Assembly: GCF_042679085.1 (NCBI RefSeq)
Contig: NZ_JBHTLQ010000003.1
Coordinates: 1-64,000 of the forward strand
From: Phenylobacterium conjunctum
GTDB taxonomy: Bacteria > Pseudomonadota > Alphaproteobacteria > Caulobacterales > Caulobacteraceae
Direction of reading: 5' to 3'
Length of the DNA stretch: 64,000 bases
Shown piece by piece: positions 40,923 to 49,162 of this stretch; the first letter of the stretch is position 1, and each line of letters begins with the position of its first letter. The notes beneath the pieces were generated by a model. The model saw only the letters and a list, made by a program, of their open reading frames with translations, did not search any database and was not told where the DNA came from. A program made the translations under genes and the position numbers.

Positions 40923-42209
40923 ATGCGGGCGTCGCGGCGAGGAGTTCTGATGGGCGCGGGTATGATGGCGGCGGGCGGCGCATCAGCGGGCCAGGCGGTA
41001 GCTGGGACCGGGGCGAGCGCGGTGGAGCTGCAGGCTGTGCTTGAGCGGTTCGCGGGCTTTGGAGTTAAGGCCTCTGGCGGCGCGGGCGACAACGCCTGCG
41101 GTGATTGGCTGGAGGGCCTACTCTCCGCCCAGGGCTATGCCTGCGAGCGCCAGACCTTTGACGTGCCCTTCGCCGAGGTGCGCACCGCCACCCTGACCAC
41201 TGGTGGGGTGCAGGCTCAGGTGCTGCCCCAGGGCGTCGTGGTTCCCACCGGTCCGGGGGGCTTGAGCGGTCCGCTGCGGCTGGCGTCCTCGGAAGCAGGC
41301 CTGGACGGCGCCATCGCTGTGGTGGTCCTGCCGTTCCGGCGTTGGGTGAGCCTCGCGGATCCGACGGCCAGCAAGCCTGTGGCCGACGCCTTGGCCCGCG
41401 GCGCGGCGGCGGCGGTGCTGGTCACCACGGGCCCCACCGGCGAGGCTATCGCCCTGAATGTCAGCGCCACCAAGCCCGGCTTCCAGAAGCCGGTGGCGGT
41501 GCTGGCGCCCAAGGACGCCGAGCCCTTCCTGGAAGCGGCCAGGGCGGGGCAGGGGGCGACCCTGACGGTCGACGCCACCGTCGGGCGCCGGCCGGCCTAC
41601 AATCTCATCTGCCGGATGGATCGCGGGGCGGCCAAGACCCTGATCGTCACCACCCCCCGGTCCGGCTGGTTCGACTGTGTGGCCGAGCGCGGCTCAGGGC
41701 TCGCTGTCTGGCTGACGCTGGCCCAGCGGCTGGCCGCGGCCAAGCCCAAGGTGAACCTGGAATTCGTGGTCACCAGCGGCCACGAATACATCTATCTGGG
41801 CGGCGAGGAGTACCTGGCGCACAAGGCGCCGAAGCCGGCGGACACCCACGCCTGGGTCCATATCGGCGCCAGCGCCGCGGCCCGCGACTGGCATGAGCTG
41901 GGGATCCTGCGGCCCCTGCCCAGCGCCGATCCCCAGCGGGTGCTGACCGCCACGCCTCAGTTCATCGACCAGGCCCGCGCCGCCTTCAAGGGGATCTCCG
42001 GCCTGGAGGCGGTCTATCCCGCCGACCGCGCTAACGCCGGGGGTGAACTGGTCAATGTGATCGCGGCCGGCTACGGCGCCGCCGTCGGGCTTTATGGCGG
42101 GCACCGCTGGTTCCACACCACAGGGGACGACCTGCGCTGTTCGTCCGGAGAGCTGGTGGCGCCGGTCGCGGACGCTTTCGGGGCGATGATCACAACCATT
42201 CTACCGTGA
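40923..42209 (+). CDS. M28-peptidase-like protein, Tat signal, degenerate metal site
   Basis: A 428-residue exported protein. The N terminus has a twin-arginine signal (RASRRGVLMGAGMMAAGGAS). A PA-like insert (about 100-210) and a Zn-aminopeptidase-like core follow. Several M28 ligands are altered: where the family has a HxD metal pair the sequence reads TPRSGWFDCVAERGSG, while the C-terminal HTTGDDL histidine and the GHEYIYLGGEEYL segment remain. It may bind peptides without cleaving, or use another metal arrangement. I chose ATG 40923 with GGGAGAG upstream over the TTG at 40908. Confidence 0.72.
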   Translation: MRASRRGVLMGAGMMAAGGASAGQAVAGTGASAVELQAVLERFAGFGVKASGGAGDNACGDWLEGLLSAQGYACERQTFDVPFAEVRTATLTTGGVQAQVLPQGVVVPTGPGGLSGPLRLASSEAGLDGAIAVVVLPFRRWVSLADPTASKPVADALARGAAAAVLVTTGPTGEAIALNVSATKPGFQKPVAVLAPKDAEPFLEAARAGQGATLTVDATVGRRPAYNLICRMDRGAAKTLIVTTPRSGWFDCVAERGSGLAVWLTLAQRLAAAKPKVNLEFVVTSGHEYIYLGGEEYLAHKAPKPADTHAWVHIGASAAARDWHELGILRPLPSADPQRVLTATPQFIDQARAAFKGISGLEAVYPADRANAGGELVNVIAAGYGAAVGLYGGHRWFHTTGDDLRCSSGELVAPVADAFGAMITTILP

Positions 42210-42298
42210 CTTGCCCAGGCTGGGCCGGACAGGCGGTTGACGCTGCACCCGGCGCTGGCGAACCCTCGCGATGCAAGCCAGACCGAAGGAGACCGCTC

Positions 42299-42478
42299 AT
42301 GGCGCACAAGTTCGAGATCTACAAGGACAAGGCCGGGGAGTTCCGGGTCCGGTTCAAGTACAACAGCGAGACCATCTTCTCGACCGAGGGCTACGCCTCC
42401 AAGGCCAGCGCCAAGAACGCCATCGAGTCGATCAAGAAGAACGGTCCTGACGCGCCGGTGGACGACACCACGGATTGA
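42299..42478 (+). CDS. DUF1508 (YegP-family) small protein
   Basis: A 59-residue protein with a single YegP/DUF1508 repeat: KFEIYKDKAGEFRVRFKYNS and EGYASKASAKNAIESIKKN. The fold is a small alpha-beta dimer; its function is not known, though such proteins are often induced by stress. ATG at 42299 follows GAAGGAGACC, a strong ribosome site. It lies 89 bases after the M28-like gene and 74 before the carotenoid oxygenase. Confidence 0.88.
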   Translation: MAHKFEIYKDKAGEFRVRFKYNSETIFSTEGYASKASAKNAIESIKKNGPDAPVDDTTD

Positions 42479-42552
42479 TCCAGATCAAGGGGCGCATGGG
42501 GTAAGTCTCTTTATAAAAGTCACGACAAGACTGTGGCTGGAGGAGACGACCC

Positions 42553-44007
42553 ATGAACACCCATGTGCCCCCTGACGACCTCGCCCCGTTTGGCGACGCC
42601 TATGGCCCGACCCTCATGGGGATCTACGGGCCGACCCGGACGGAGACCACGCTCTCCGACCTGCCGCTCCTGAAGGGGGCGATTCCTGCGGACCTGAACG
42701 GGGTCTATCTGCGCGCCGGCCCCAACATCCGCTACGCGCCCAACGGGCGCTATCACCCGTTCGACGGCGACGGGATGATCCACGCCGCGCACTTTCAGAA
42801 CGGCAGGCTGACCTATCGCAACCGTTGGGTCCGCACGGACGGCTGGAAGGAAGACGACGCGGCCGGGGAGGGGCTGTTCCACGGCATCCGTGAGACGCTC
42901 AAGGGCCGCGAGGACAAGCGCCTGAAAGACACCGCCAACACCGATCTGGTGGCCCAGGGCGGCAAGGTTCTGGCCCTCTGGTACATGTCTGGCGACGCTT
43001 ATGAGATCGATCCGGTCACCCTGGAGACGCTGGGCAAGTCACAGGGGATTCTGGCGTCTGGTGGTCGCATTTCCGCTCACGCCAAGGTCGACGAGGTCAC
43101 CGACGAGCTGATCTTCTTCGACTACGGGCTGGACGCGCCCTACATGTCCTATGGCGTCGTGGGGCCGGATGGAGCGCTGAAGCACTTCACCCCCATCGAC
43201 CTGCCGGGGCCGCGCCTGCCGCACGACATGGCGATCACTGAGCATTACTCGGTGCTGCACGACCTGCCGCTGTTCCATGACCCTGAGGCGCTGAAGCTCG
43301 GCCGGCACAAGGTGAAGTACTATCCGGACATCCCGGCCCGGTTCGGCGTGATCCCGCGTTATGGCGCGCGCGACAGCATCAAGTGGTTCGAGTTCTCGCC
43401 CTGCTACATCTACCACGTGGCCAATTCCTGGGAGGAGGGCGACTGGGTGGTGATGGTCGGCTCCCGCTACATGCCCGAGACCCGCGCCGACGGCAGCGTC
43501 GACGCCGAGCGCACCGCCAAGAACGTCGCTGAGCTGGTGATGAAGGCCCGCCTGTGGGTCTGGCGCATGAACGTGAAGACTGGCGAGACCGAGGAGCGCT
43601 GCCTCGATCCCGACCGCAATGTGGAATTCCCCACCTACAACAGCCGTCTGTCCGGCCGCCGGACTCGCTACGGCTACTTCGTGGACCATTCGGAGACCCG
43701 GACCCTGCAGTGGTACGGCATCCGCAAGTACGACCTCGACACCGGCGAGAGCCTGGGCGAGTGGTCGGACGATCCCAGCAGCTGCTTCTATTCGGAGCCC
43801 TGGTTCGCGGCCGCCGACAATCCTGAGAGCGAGGACCACGGCTATGTCATCACCTTCCAGTGGAACGACAAGCTGCGCCGCGAGACCCTGGACGTGTTCG
43901 ACGCCCGGGACATCTCGGCCGGCCCGGTGGCCCAGGTGCTGATCCCACACCGTATCCCGCTGGGCTTCCACGCCTGCTGGATGGCGGCGGACCGGATGAA
44001 GCCCTGA
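42553..44007 (+). CDS. Carotenoid cleavage oxygenase (RPE65/lignostilbene dioxygenase family)
   Basis: A 484-residue non-heme iron dioxygenase that cleaves C=C bonds in carotenoids, apocarotenals or stilbenes. The four iron-binding histidines of the seven-bladed propeller are visible: His176 (RISAHAKVD), His224 (RLPHDMAIT), His288 (CYIYHVANSWEEGD) and His473 (GFHACWM). NGVYLRAGPNIRYAP and YHPFDGDGMIHAA are family motifs. Substrate type cannot be settled from sequence; the size and lack of a carotenoid cluster allow stilbene or apocarotenoid use. ATG with GGAGGAGACG upstream. Confidence 0.93.
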   Translation: MNTHVPPDDLAPFGDAYGPTLMGIYGPTRTETTLSDLPLLKGAIPADLNGVYLRAGPNIRYAPNGRYHPFDGDGMIHAAHFQNGRLTYRNRWVRTDGWKEDDAAGEGLFHGIRETLKGREDKRLKDTANTDLVAQGGKVLALWYMSGDAYEIDPVTLETLGKSQGILASGGRISAHAKVDEVTDELIFFDYGLDAPYMSYGVVGPDGALKHFTPIDLPGPRLPHDMAITEHYSVLHDLPLFHDPEALKLGRHKVKYYPDIPARFGVIPRYGARDSIKWFEFSPCYIYHVANSWEEGDWVVMVGSRYMPETRADGSVDAERTAKNVAELVMKARLWVWRMNVKTGETEERCLDPDRNVEFPTYNSRLSGRRTRYGYFVDHSETRTLQWYGIRKYDLDTGESLGEWSDDPSSCFYSEPWFAAADNPESEDHGYVITFQWNDKLRRETLDVFDARDISAGPVAQVLIPHRIPLGFHACWMAADRMKP

Positions 44008-44101
44008 GTGAACGGGAAGGGGGCGGGGCCGTGAGGCGGTCCCGTCCTTGCAGTCGCGCCGGACGGGCTTCACAATCCCAACCCTGAGTTGGGGGCTATG
44101 C

Positions 44102-44551
44102 ATGCGATTCCTGTTGGCCGGCGCCGCGGCGCTTTCCTTGGCGGCGTCCACCGGATGGGCGGCCGAGCCCACTGATCCGCTGGCCTGGTACGATGGGACC
44201 TGGTGCACGCCGGTGGGCCCTAGGCAGATCTGTGAGCGCTGGGGTCCGCCCATGGCCGGTCTGAAGGTTGGGACCTCGCAGGCGGTGAAGGACGGCAAGA
44301 CCGTCGAGATCGAACTGGTCACCATCGACATCAGCGGGCCTAAGGCCCAGGTCCAGGTGGCCATCAACGGCCGCCCGCCGATCCCGTTCGCTGAGACGGC
44401 GCGCACAGCGACCAGCATGACCTTCGAGAACCCCAACCACGACTACCCGCAGCGCATCCGCTATTGGCGCGAGGGGGAGCTGCTGAAGGCGGAGATCTCC
44501 ATGCTGGACGGCAGCCGGGCGAATGGTTGGTCGTTCACACGGGTCCAATAG
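44102..44551 (+). CDS. Exported protein, DUF6265-like
   Basis: A 149-residue exported protein. A signal peptide (about 1-20, FLLAGAAALSLAASTGWA) is followed by a beta-rich domain with WYDGTWC near the start and MTFENPNHDYPQRIRYWREG near the end. The last motif resembles DUF6265 lipocalin-like proteins; that match is from memory. Function unknown, possibly a small-ligand carrier. ATG 44102 is in a region with a weak ribosome site. Confidence 0.68.
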   Translation: MRFLLAGAAALSLAASTGWAAEPTDPLAWYDGTWCTPVGPRQICERWGPPMAGLKVGTSQAVKDGKTVEIELVTIDISGPKAQVQVAINGRPPIPFAETARTATSMTFENPNHDYPQRIRYWREGELLKAEISMLDGSRANGWSFTRVQ

Positions 44552-44687
44552 GGTCCAGTCATCGGCGAATACGTTCGTCGCCTAAGGAAGATTATCGGAA
44601 ATTGAAAGCTAGCCCAGGCTGGCCGCATGGGCTTTGCGGCTTTAGGCTTTCAGCTCTGTTTTTGTCGTGATTCCCAGAGCTTCCCTC

Positions 44688-44987
44688 ATGATCATCATCC
44701 TCGGCTCGGTTCAGATGGCTCCGGGCCAGCGTGACGCCGCCATCGCCGTCGGCCTTGAGCATTGCGCGCGCTCCCGGGCTGAGCCTGGCTGCCTCTCGCA
44801 TGACTGCCACGTCGACGCCGCTGATCCCGACAAGCTGGTCTTCGTGGAACGCTGGGCCGACATGGCCGCGGTCCGCACCCATTTCACGGTTCCGGCCTCC
44901 GGTGAATTCGTCCGCCGCATGGCCGCCCTGGCGTCGGCGCCGCCCCAGATGGCCCTCTATGACGCCACCGAACGTCCGGTCGGCTAG
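44688..44987 (+). CDS. ABM-domain monooxygenase-like protein (YgiN family)
   Basis: A 99-residue antibiotic-biosynthesis-monooxygenase domain protein, a ferredoxin-like dimeric fold. Family features are IIILGSVQMAPGQRD at the start, SRAEPGCLSHDCHVDAADPD and the FVERWADMAAVRTHFTVPA segment. Such proteins oxidise quinols or polycyclic phenols without cofactor. The ATG at 44688 is chosen; GTG 44667 adds seven unlikely residues. It stands alone between the DUF6265-like gene and the flavin monooxygenase. Confidence 0.82.
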   Translation: MIIILGSVQMAPGQRDAAIAVGLEHCARSRAEPGCLSHDCHVDAADPDKLVFVERWADMAAVRTHFTVPASGEFVRRMAALASAPPQMALYDATERPVG

Positions 44988-45048
44988 CCGTCTACCGCAA
45001 CGTCCGCGCACAGGCCTTTGTTTTATAGTGTAAAATCTAGCTTCGACT

Positions 45049-45078
45049 GGCGCCTGAGAATTCCTCTCAGGTGACGCC
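45049..45078 (+). other. Hairpin upstream of the flavin monooxygenase
   Basis: A perfect 7-bp stem (CCTGAGA/TCTCAGG) over a 5-base ATTCC loop is extended by GGCG/CGCC across a 3-base bulge. It lies 78 bases upstream of the monooxygenase GTG and just downstream of an AT-rich stretch (45018-45037) that is unusual here and could hold a promoter. It may terminate the preceding gene or be a leader element. Confidence 0.45.
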
Positions 45079-45155
45079 GGGTCACGGCTTGCCGGCCGTC
45101 CGCGCCCTGCTAGCATCCACCTGAACAACGATAATCCAGTCAGGGGGACCCGGAC

Positions 45156-46523
45156 GTGAGCCAGGCCAAGCTTCCAAAGGTTTGCATCATCGGCGCCGGG
45201 CCGACAGGTTTCTCGACCGCCAAGCGCCTGAAAGACTACGGGATTCCGTACGACTGCTTCGAGCTGTCCGACGATATCGGCGGCACCTGGTACTACAAGA
45301 ACCCCAATGGCCTGTCCGCCTGCTATGACAGCCTGCACATCGACACCTCGAAATGGCGCCTGGCCTTCGAGGATTTCCCGGTGCCGGCGGACTGGCCGGA
45401 CTTTCCGCACCACAGCCAATTGTTCCAGTATTTCAAGAACTACGTAGACCATTTTGGACTGCGCGAGACCATCACCTTCAACACAGGCGTTGAGAGCGCC
45501 AAGCGCAGCGCTGACGGCCTGTGGGAGGTGAAGCTGACCACCGGCGAGACGCGGGTCTATGACGTCGTCCTGGTCTGCAACGGCCACCACTGGAGCCCGC
45601 GGGTGCCGGAGTATCCGGGCCAGTTCGACGGCGTCGCCATCCATTCCCACGCCTATCGGGATCCCTTCGATCCGGTCGATATGCGCGGCAAGAACATCGT
45701 CGTGGTTGGCATGGGTAATTCGGCGATGGATATCGCCTCCGAACTGTCCCAGCGGCCCATCGCCAAGAACCTTTGGGTCTCGGCGCGCCGTGGCGTCTGG
45801 GTGATGCCGAAGTACATGAACGGCCGCCCTGCGGATAAGGCCGCCATGCCGGCCTGGATGCCGCGCAAGCTGGGCCTGGCCTTGGCGCGCAAGGGCATCA
45901 AGAAGGCCCTGGGCAATATGGAAGACTATGGCCTGCCCAAGCCCGACCACGAGCCGCTGGAGGCGCACCCGTCGGTGTCCGGCGAATTCCTGACCCGGGC
46001 TGGCTGCGGCGACGTGAAGTTCAAGCCGGCGATCCAGTCGCTCGAGGGTAAACAGGTCCGCTTCGCTGACGGCAGCGTCGAGGACGTGGACGCGATCGTC
46101 TTCGCCACCGGCTATGACATGAAGTTCCCGTTCTTCAGCGAGCCCGACCTGCTCCCGGACGCCGACCATCGCCTGCCGCTGTTCAAGCGGATGATGAACC
46201 CGGATATCCCGAACCTGTTCTACATGGCCCTGGCCCAGCCCCTGCCGACCCTGGTGAACTTCGCCGAGCAGCAGTCCAAGCTGGTGGCCAAGTACCTGGT
46301 CGGCGAGTACCTCCCCCCCTCCCCGGCCGAGATGCGCCAGGTGACGGCGAAGGACGAGGAGACGCACCTGGGCCAGTACTATTCGGCCAAGCGGCACACC
46401 ATTCAGGTCGATTTCGGCGTCTATGTCGCTGACCTGATGAAGGAGATCGCCAAGGGCGAGAAGCGCGCCAAGGCGGCCGGCAACAAGCTGCCGGTGCCGG
46501 CCCGGGCGACCGAGCCGGCTTGA
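45156..46523 (+). CDS. Flavin-containing monooxygenase
   Basis: A 455-residue class B flavoprotein monooxygenase using FAD and NADPH to oxidise N or S centres or, in Baeyer-Villiger members, ketones. FAD binding is VCIIGAGPTGFSTAKRL; the FMO/BVMO fingerprint FxGxxxHxxxY is exact in FDGVAIHSHAY; the NADPH motif is VVVGMGNSAMDIAS. The start is GTG at 45156 with GGGGGACC upstream. It is convergent with the isomerase-like/SRPBCC pair by a 4-base gap. Substrate unknown, but neighbouring oxygenases and hydrolases suggest catabolism of hydrophobic compounds. Confidence 0.92.
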   Translation: MSQAKLPKVCIIGAGPTGFSTAKRLKDYGIPYDCFELSDDIGGTWYYKNPNGLSACYDSLHIDTSKWRLAFEDFPVPADWPDFPHHSQLFQYFKNYVDHFGLRETITFNTGVESAKRSADGLWEVKLTTGETRVYDVVLVCNGHHWSPRVPEYPGQFDGVAIHSHAYRDPFDPVDMRGKNIVVVGMGNSAMDIASELSQRPIAKNLWVSARRGVWVMPKYMNGRPADKAAMPAWMPRKLGLALARKGIKKALGNMEDYGLPKPDHEPLEAHPSVSGEFLTRAGCGDVKFKPAIQSLEGKQVRFADGSVEDVDAIVFATGYDMKFPFFSEPDLLPDADHRLPLFKRMMNPDIPNLFYMALAQPLPTLVNFAEQQSKLVAKYLVGEYLPPSPAEMRQVTAKDEETHLGQYYSAKRHTIQVDFGVYVADLMKEIAKGEKRAKAAGNKLPVPARATEPA

Positions 46524-46527
46524 GCCA

Positions 46528-46986
46528 TCAGCCCTGCGGCCTTCGCGCGAGGTGAGCGATCACCCCGTAGAAGGCCGCGAATGAGGCGACCAGGGCCACG
46601 GTGAACAGGCCCGTGACCAGGTTGTTGGCGGCGTGGCTGTCGAAGGCCATGCCGCGAACGCCCAGGATCGGGGCCAGGATCGATGCCGCCACATTGCCCC
46701 AGCCGGCGACCAGCAGGGCCGGAACGAGCCAGCGCTCGCGCCCGGCCTTGAGCTCGCCGCCGATCCGGGTGGCGAAGGCGAGCGCGATGACCAGGAGGCC
46801 GTTCATCAGCCCCTCCAGGTGCGCCATCATCCAGCCGCGGGCGTCACCGCCCACCGGCATGGGCATGGGCTGGCCATAGACCTGTTCGGCGATGTGGAAG
46901 GTCAGGGGAAAGCCGGCCAGGACCATGCCGGCCAGGATCATCAGCACCCCGTGCAAGACGGAGACGCGCAGGCCGGTCTCGCTCAT
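46528..46986 (-). CDS. Membrane protein resembling styrene oxide isomerase
   Basis: A 152-residue protein with four membrane helices (about 10-30, 55-73, 88-108, 122-146). AHLEGLMNGLLVIALAF (55-71) aligns with the segment of Pseudomonas styrene oxide isomerase (StyC) that holds the heme ligand His58 and Asn64; here His56 and Asn62 keep that spacing. GWGN (95-98) and RGMAF (111-115) also match. However, the StyC Asp95 and Tyr103 positions read Ala94 and Ser. StyC converts epoxides to aldehydes; this relative may act differently or be a heme-binding cousin. The comparison is from memory. ATG overlaps the SRPBCC stop by 4 bases. Confidence 0.6.
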   Translation of the reverse strand: MSETGLRVSVLHGVLMILAGMVLAGFPLTFHIAEQVYGQPMPMPVGGDARGWMMAHLEGLMNGLLVIALAFATRIGGELKAGRERWLVPALLVAGWGNVAASILAPILGVRGMAFDSHAANNLVTGLFTVALVASFAAFYGVIAHLARRPQG

Positions 46987-47468
46987 GACAGGCCGAACCG
47001 TGCGGGCTCGGCCCGGATGATCGCTTCCAGCTTGGGCATGCCCGACTTCAGGCCGCCGGCCAGCTGCTTGTTGACCAGGATGTTCAGCGGGAAGATCGCG
47101 CTGGCCCGGCCGGCCCAGTGCAGCTCGCAGCCGCCCGCCGTCTCGACCACGCGGTAGTCCTCGACGGCGGCCGAGATCGGCAGGGGCGAGGCGGCGAACC
47201 GGAAGGCCATGCGCTTGCCCTCCTCCCAGGCGAAGAAATACTCCTCCACCTTGGCGTCGCCGATCTCGACGGTGCGGGTCGTGCCGACGCCGAAGGGTTG
47301 CGGACTGGTCCAGGTGACCTTGGTGATCGGCAGCCATTGGGTCCAGGCCTGGGCGTCCAGCAGGGCGGCCCAGACCGCGGCGGCCGGCACGCCGAAGCTG
47401 TGGCTGACCTTGGCGGTGGCGCCGGCGAGATACTCCTCGGCGACGGCCTTGTGGGTCTTGAGCGCCAT
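46983..47468 (-). CDS. SRPBCC (START-like) domain protein
   Basis: A 161-residue helix-grip protein. KVSHSFGVPAAAVWAALLDA at about 19-38, the WLPITKVTWT strand and the long C-terminal helix (LVNKQLAGGLKSGMPKLEAI) are typical of polyketide-cyclase/SRPBCC lipid-binding folds. It probably binds a hydrophobic ligand in its cavity. The ATG at 47468 has GGAGGACATC upstream on the minus strand. It overlaps the isomerase-like membrane gene by 4 bases, so the two are made together. No catalytic residues can be named. Confidence 0.85.
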   Translation of the reverse strand: MALKTHKAVAEEYLAGATAKVSHSFGVPAAAVWAALLDAQAWTQWLPITKVTWTSPQPFGVGTTRTVEIGDAKVEEYFFAWEEGKRMAFRFAASPLPISAAVEDYRVVETAGGCELHWAGRASAIFPLNILVNKQLAGGLKSGMPKLEAIIRAEPARFGLS

Positions 47469-47538
47469 GCGATGTCCTCCGTAACGATTGGAGCGGGACT
47501 GTGACCCAGTTTCCGCGTCGTCACCGAAGCCGATTCTG

Positions 47539-48486
47539 CTAGGTGAGCGCCCGCGCCAGAGCCTCGCGGCTGTCCCGGGCCGCATCGCGGCTCACCCGGG
47601 CGCCGGGCGACCACTGGAAGGCGTGAAAGGCGCCGGGATAGACGTGCATTTCCACCGGCACGCCGGCCCGGACCAGGCGGCTGGCGTAGTCAAGGTTCTC
47701 GTCCAGGAACAGGTCGAGGGCGCCGGTGGCCAGGAAGGTCGGCGGCAGGCCGGACAGGTTCTCGGCGCGGGCGGCCGCGGCGTAGGGCGACACGCCCTCC
47801 CCGCCCGGCGCGTGGCCAAGCAGCGAGGTCCAGCCGAAGAGATTGGCCTCCGGCGTCCAGACGAACTCACCGACGTACGGATGGGGATCCGGCGTCACAC
47901 AGGTGCGATCGTCGATCATCGGATAGATCAGGTGCTGGAAGGCGAAGCGGTACTCCCCCCGATCGCGGACCAACAGGGCCAGGGCCGCGGCCAGTCCGCC
48001 GCCCGCGCTCTCACCCATCACGCCGATGCGGGCCGTATCGACGCCCAGCTCGCCGGCGTTGGCGAACACCCAGGCCAGGGCCGCGTAGCAGTCTTCGACC
48101 GGACCCGGGAAGGTCGTCTCGGGGGCCAGGCGGTAGTTCACCGAGATGATGGTGCAGCCGAGCTTGTTGGTCAGCCGACGATGCCCGGCCTCCAGGGCCT
48201 CGGCCGAGCCGGAAACATAGCCGCCGCCGTGGATGTGGAAGATGCAGGGCAGCGGATCCGCCGCGTCCTTGGGCCGATAGACCAGCACCGGCACGTCCGG
48301 CGCGCCCTCTGGCCCAGGGACATGCCGGGTCGTCATATCGGTGACCGCAAGATCCGCCGGATCGACCGGAAAGCTGATCGCCGAGGCGCGCATCGTGGCC
48401 AGGGTCTCGGCGGAGACGGTCCGCTTCGGCATGCTGTCCAGCAGGGGCAGGAGTTCGGGATCGACCAGGTGACGGCTGCGGCTCAT
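47539..48486 (-). CDS. Alpha/beta hydrolase, HSL (hormone-sensitive lipase) family
   Basis: A 315-residue esterase. The HSL oxyanion motif HGGG is in IFHIHGGGYVSG, the nucleophile in GVMGESAGGGLAAA, and the C-terminal Asp (ATGALDLFLDENLDY) and His (YPGAFHAFQW) complete the triad. The family hydrolyses short acyl esters and lactones. It lies 71 bases upstream of the SRPBCC gene on the same strand and faces the monooxygenase across the cluster; pairing of such esterases with Baeyer-Villiger monooxygenases is common. ATG 48486 has AGGAGGATCCCC upstream. Confidence 0.92.
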   Translation of the reverse strand: MSRSRHLVDPELLPLLDSMPKRTVSAETLATMRASAISFPVDPADLAVTDMTTRHVPGPEGAPDVPVLVYRPKDAADPLPCIFHIHGGGYVSGSAEALEAGHRRLTNKLGCTIISVNYRLAPETTFPGPVEDCYAALAWVFANAGELGVDTARIGVMGESAGGGLAAALALLVRDRGEYRFAFQHLIYPMIDDRTCVTPDPHPYVGEFVWTPEANLFGWTSLLGHAPGGEGVSPYAAAARAENLSGLPPTFLATGALDLFLDENLDYASRLVRAGVPVEMHVYPGAFHAFQWSPGARVSRDAARDSREALARALT

Positions 48487-48559
48487 TGGGGATCCTCCTT
48501 GGACGCGACGGGCGGTCTTCAGCGCCGCCGTGGCGGCCAGATTGCGATGCGCCGCGGTC

Positions 48560-49162
48560 CTAGGAAAGGGCCAGCTGACCCGAGGCGAGGCGCTGCAGGG
48601 TCTCGACGAACACTTCAGGTTCCAGGCGGGTCAGCCGGGCCTCGAGGCTCTCAGCGGTCTCGCCGGGCTCCAGGGGGACTTCGCGCACGGCCAGCACCGC
48701 GCCATGGTCGTATTCCTCGTCCACCAGGTGGATGGTGATGGCGCTGGCTGCGACGCCGGCGGCGACCACGGCCTCATGCACGCGGCGCCCATACATGCCC
48801 TCGCCACCGAAAGCCGGGATCGGGCCGGGGTGAATATTCAGGATCCGGTCGCGATAGGCCGCCAGGGTCTTAGGTCCCAGCCGACGCAGGTATCCGGACA
48901 GCACGATCCACTCGACCCCGGCCTCGACCATGGCCTTGGCCAGGGCCGCGTCCGCGGCGTCCGGATCCGCCTGGGTCGGCAGGTGGAGGGTCTGGACGCC
49001 TGCGGCGGTTGCGGCCTCCAGGGCCGGCGCCGAGCGATTGTTGCTGACCACCAGCCGGGCCTCAGCGTCGAGGATCCCGATGCGAATCGCCTCCAGGATG
49101 GCGCGCATGCTCGAGCCGTTTCTGGATGCGAGAAAACCAAGCTTAAGATGCTGGGATTTCAA
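48560..49162 (-). CDS. purN: PurN-like phosphoribosylglycinamide formyltransferase
   Basis: A 200-residue formyltransferase-fold protein. ASRNGSSMRAILEAI matches the PurN phosphate loop, ILNIHPGPIPAFGGEGMYG holds the catalytic Asn-His, and IHLVDEEYDHGAV carries the catalytic Asp. The GGEGMYG form differs from the usual PSLLPAFxG of alphaproteobacterial PurN and is closer to a second PurN lineage, so it may be a paralogue. No purM adjoins. The start is TTG at 49162, overlapping the MBL stop (TTGA); longer frames inside the MBL gene are unlikely. Confidence 0.75.
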   Translation of the reverse strand: MKSQHLKLGFLASRNGSSMRAILEAIRIGILDAEARLVVSNNRSAPALEAATAAGVQTLHLPTQADPDAADAALAKAMVEAGVEWIVLSGYLRRLGPKTLAAYRDRILNIHPGPIPAFGGEGMYGRRVHEAVVAAGVAASAITIHLVDEEYDHGAVLAVREVPLEPGETAESLEARLTRLEPEVFVETLQRLASGQLALS

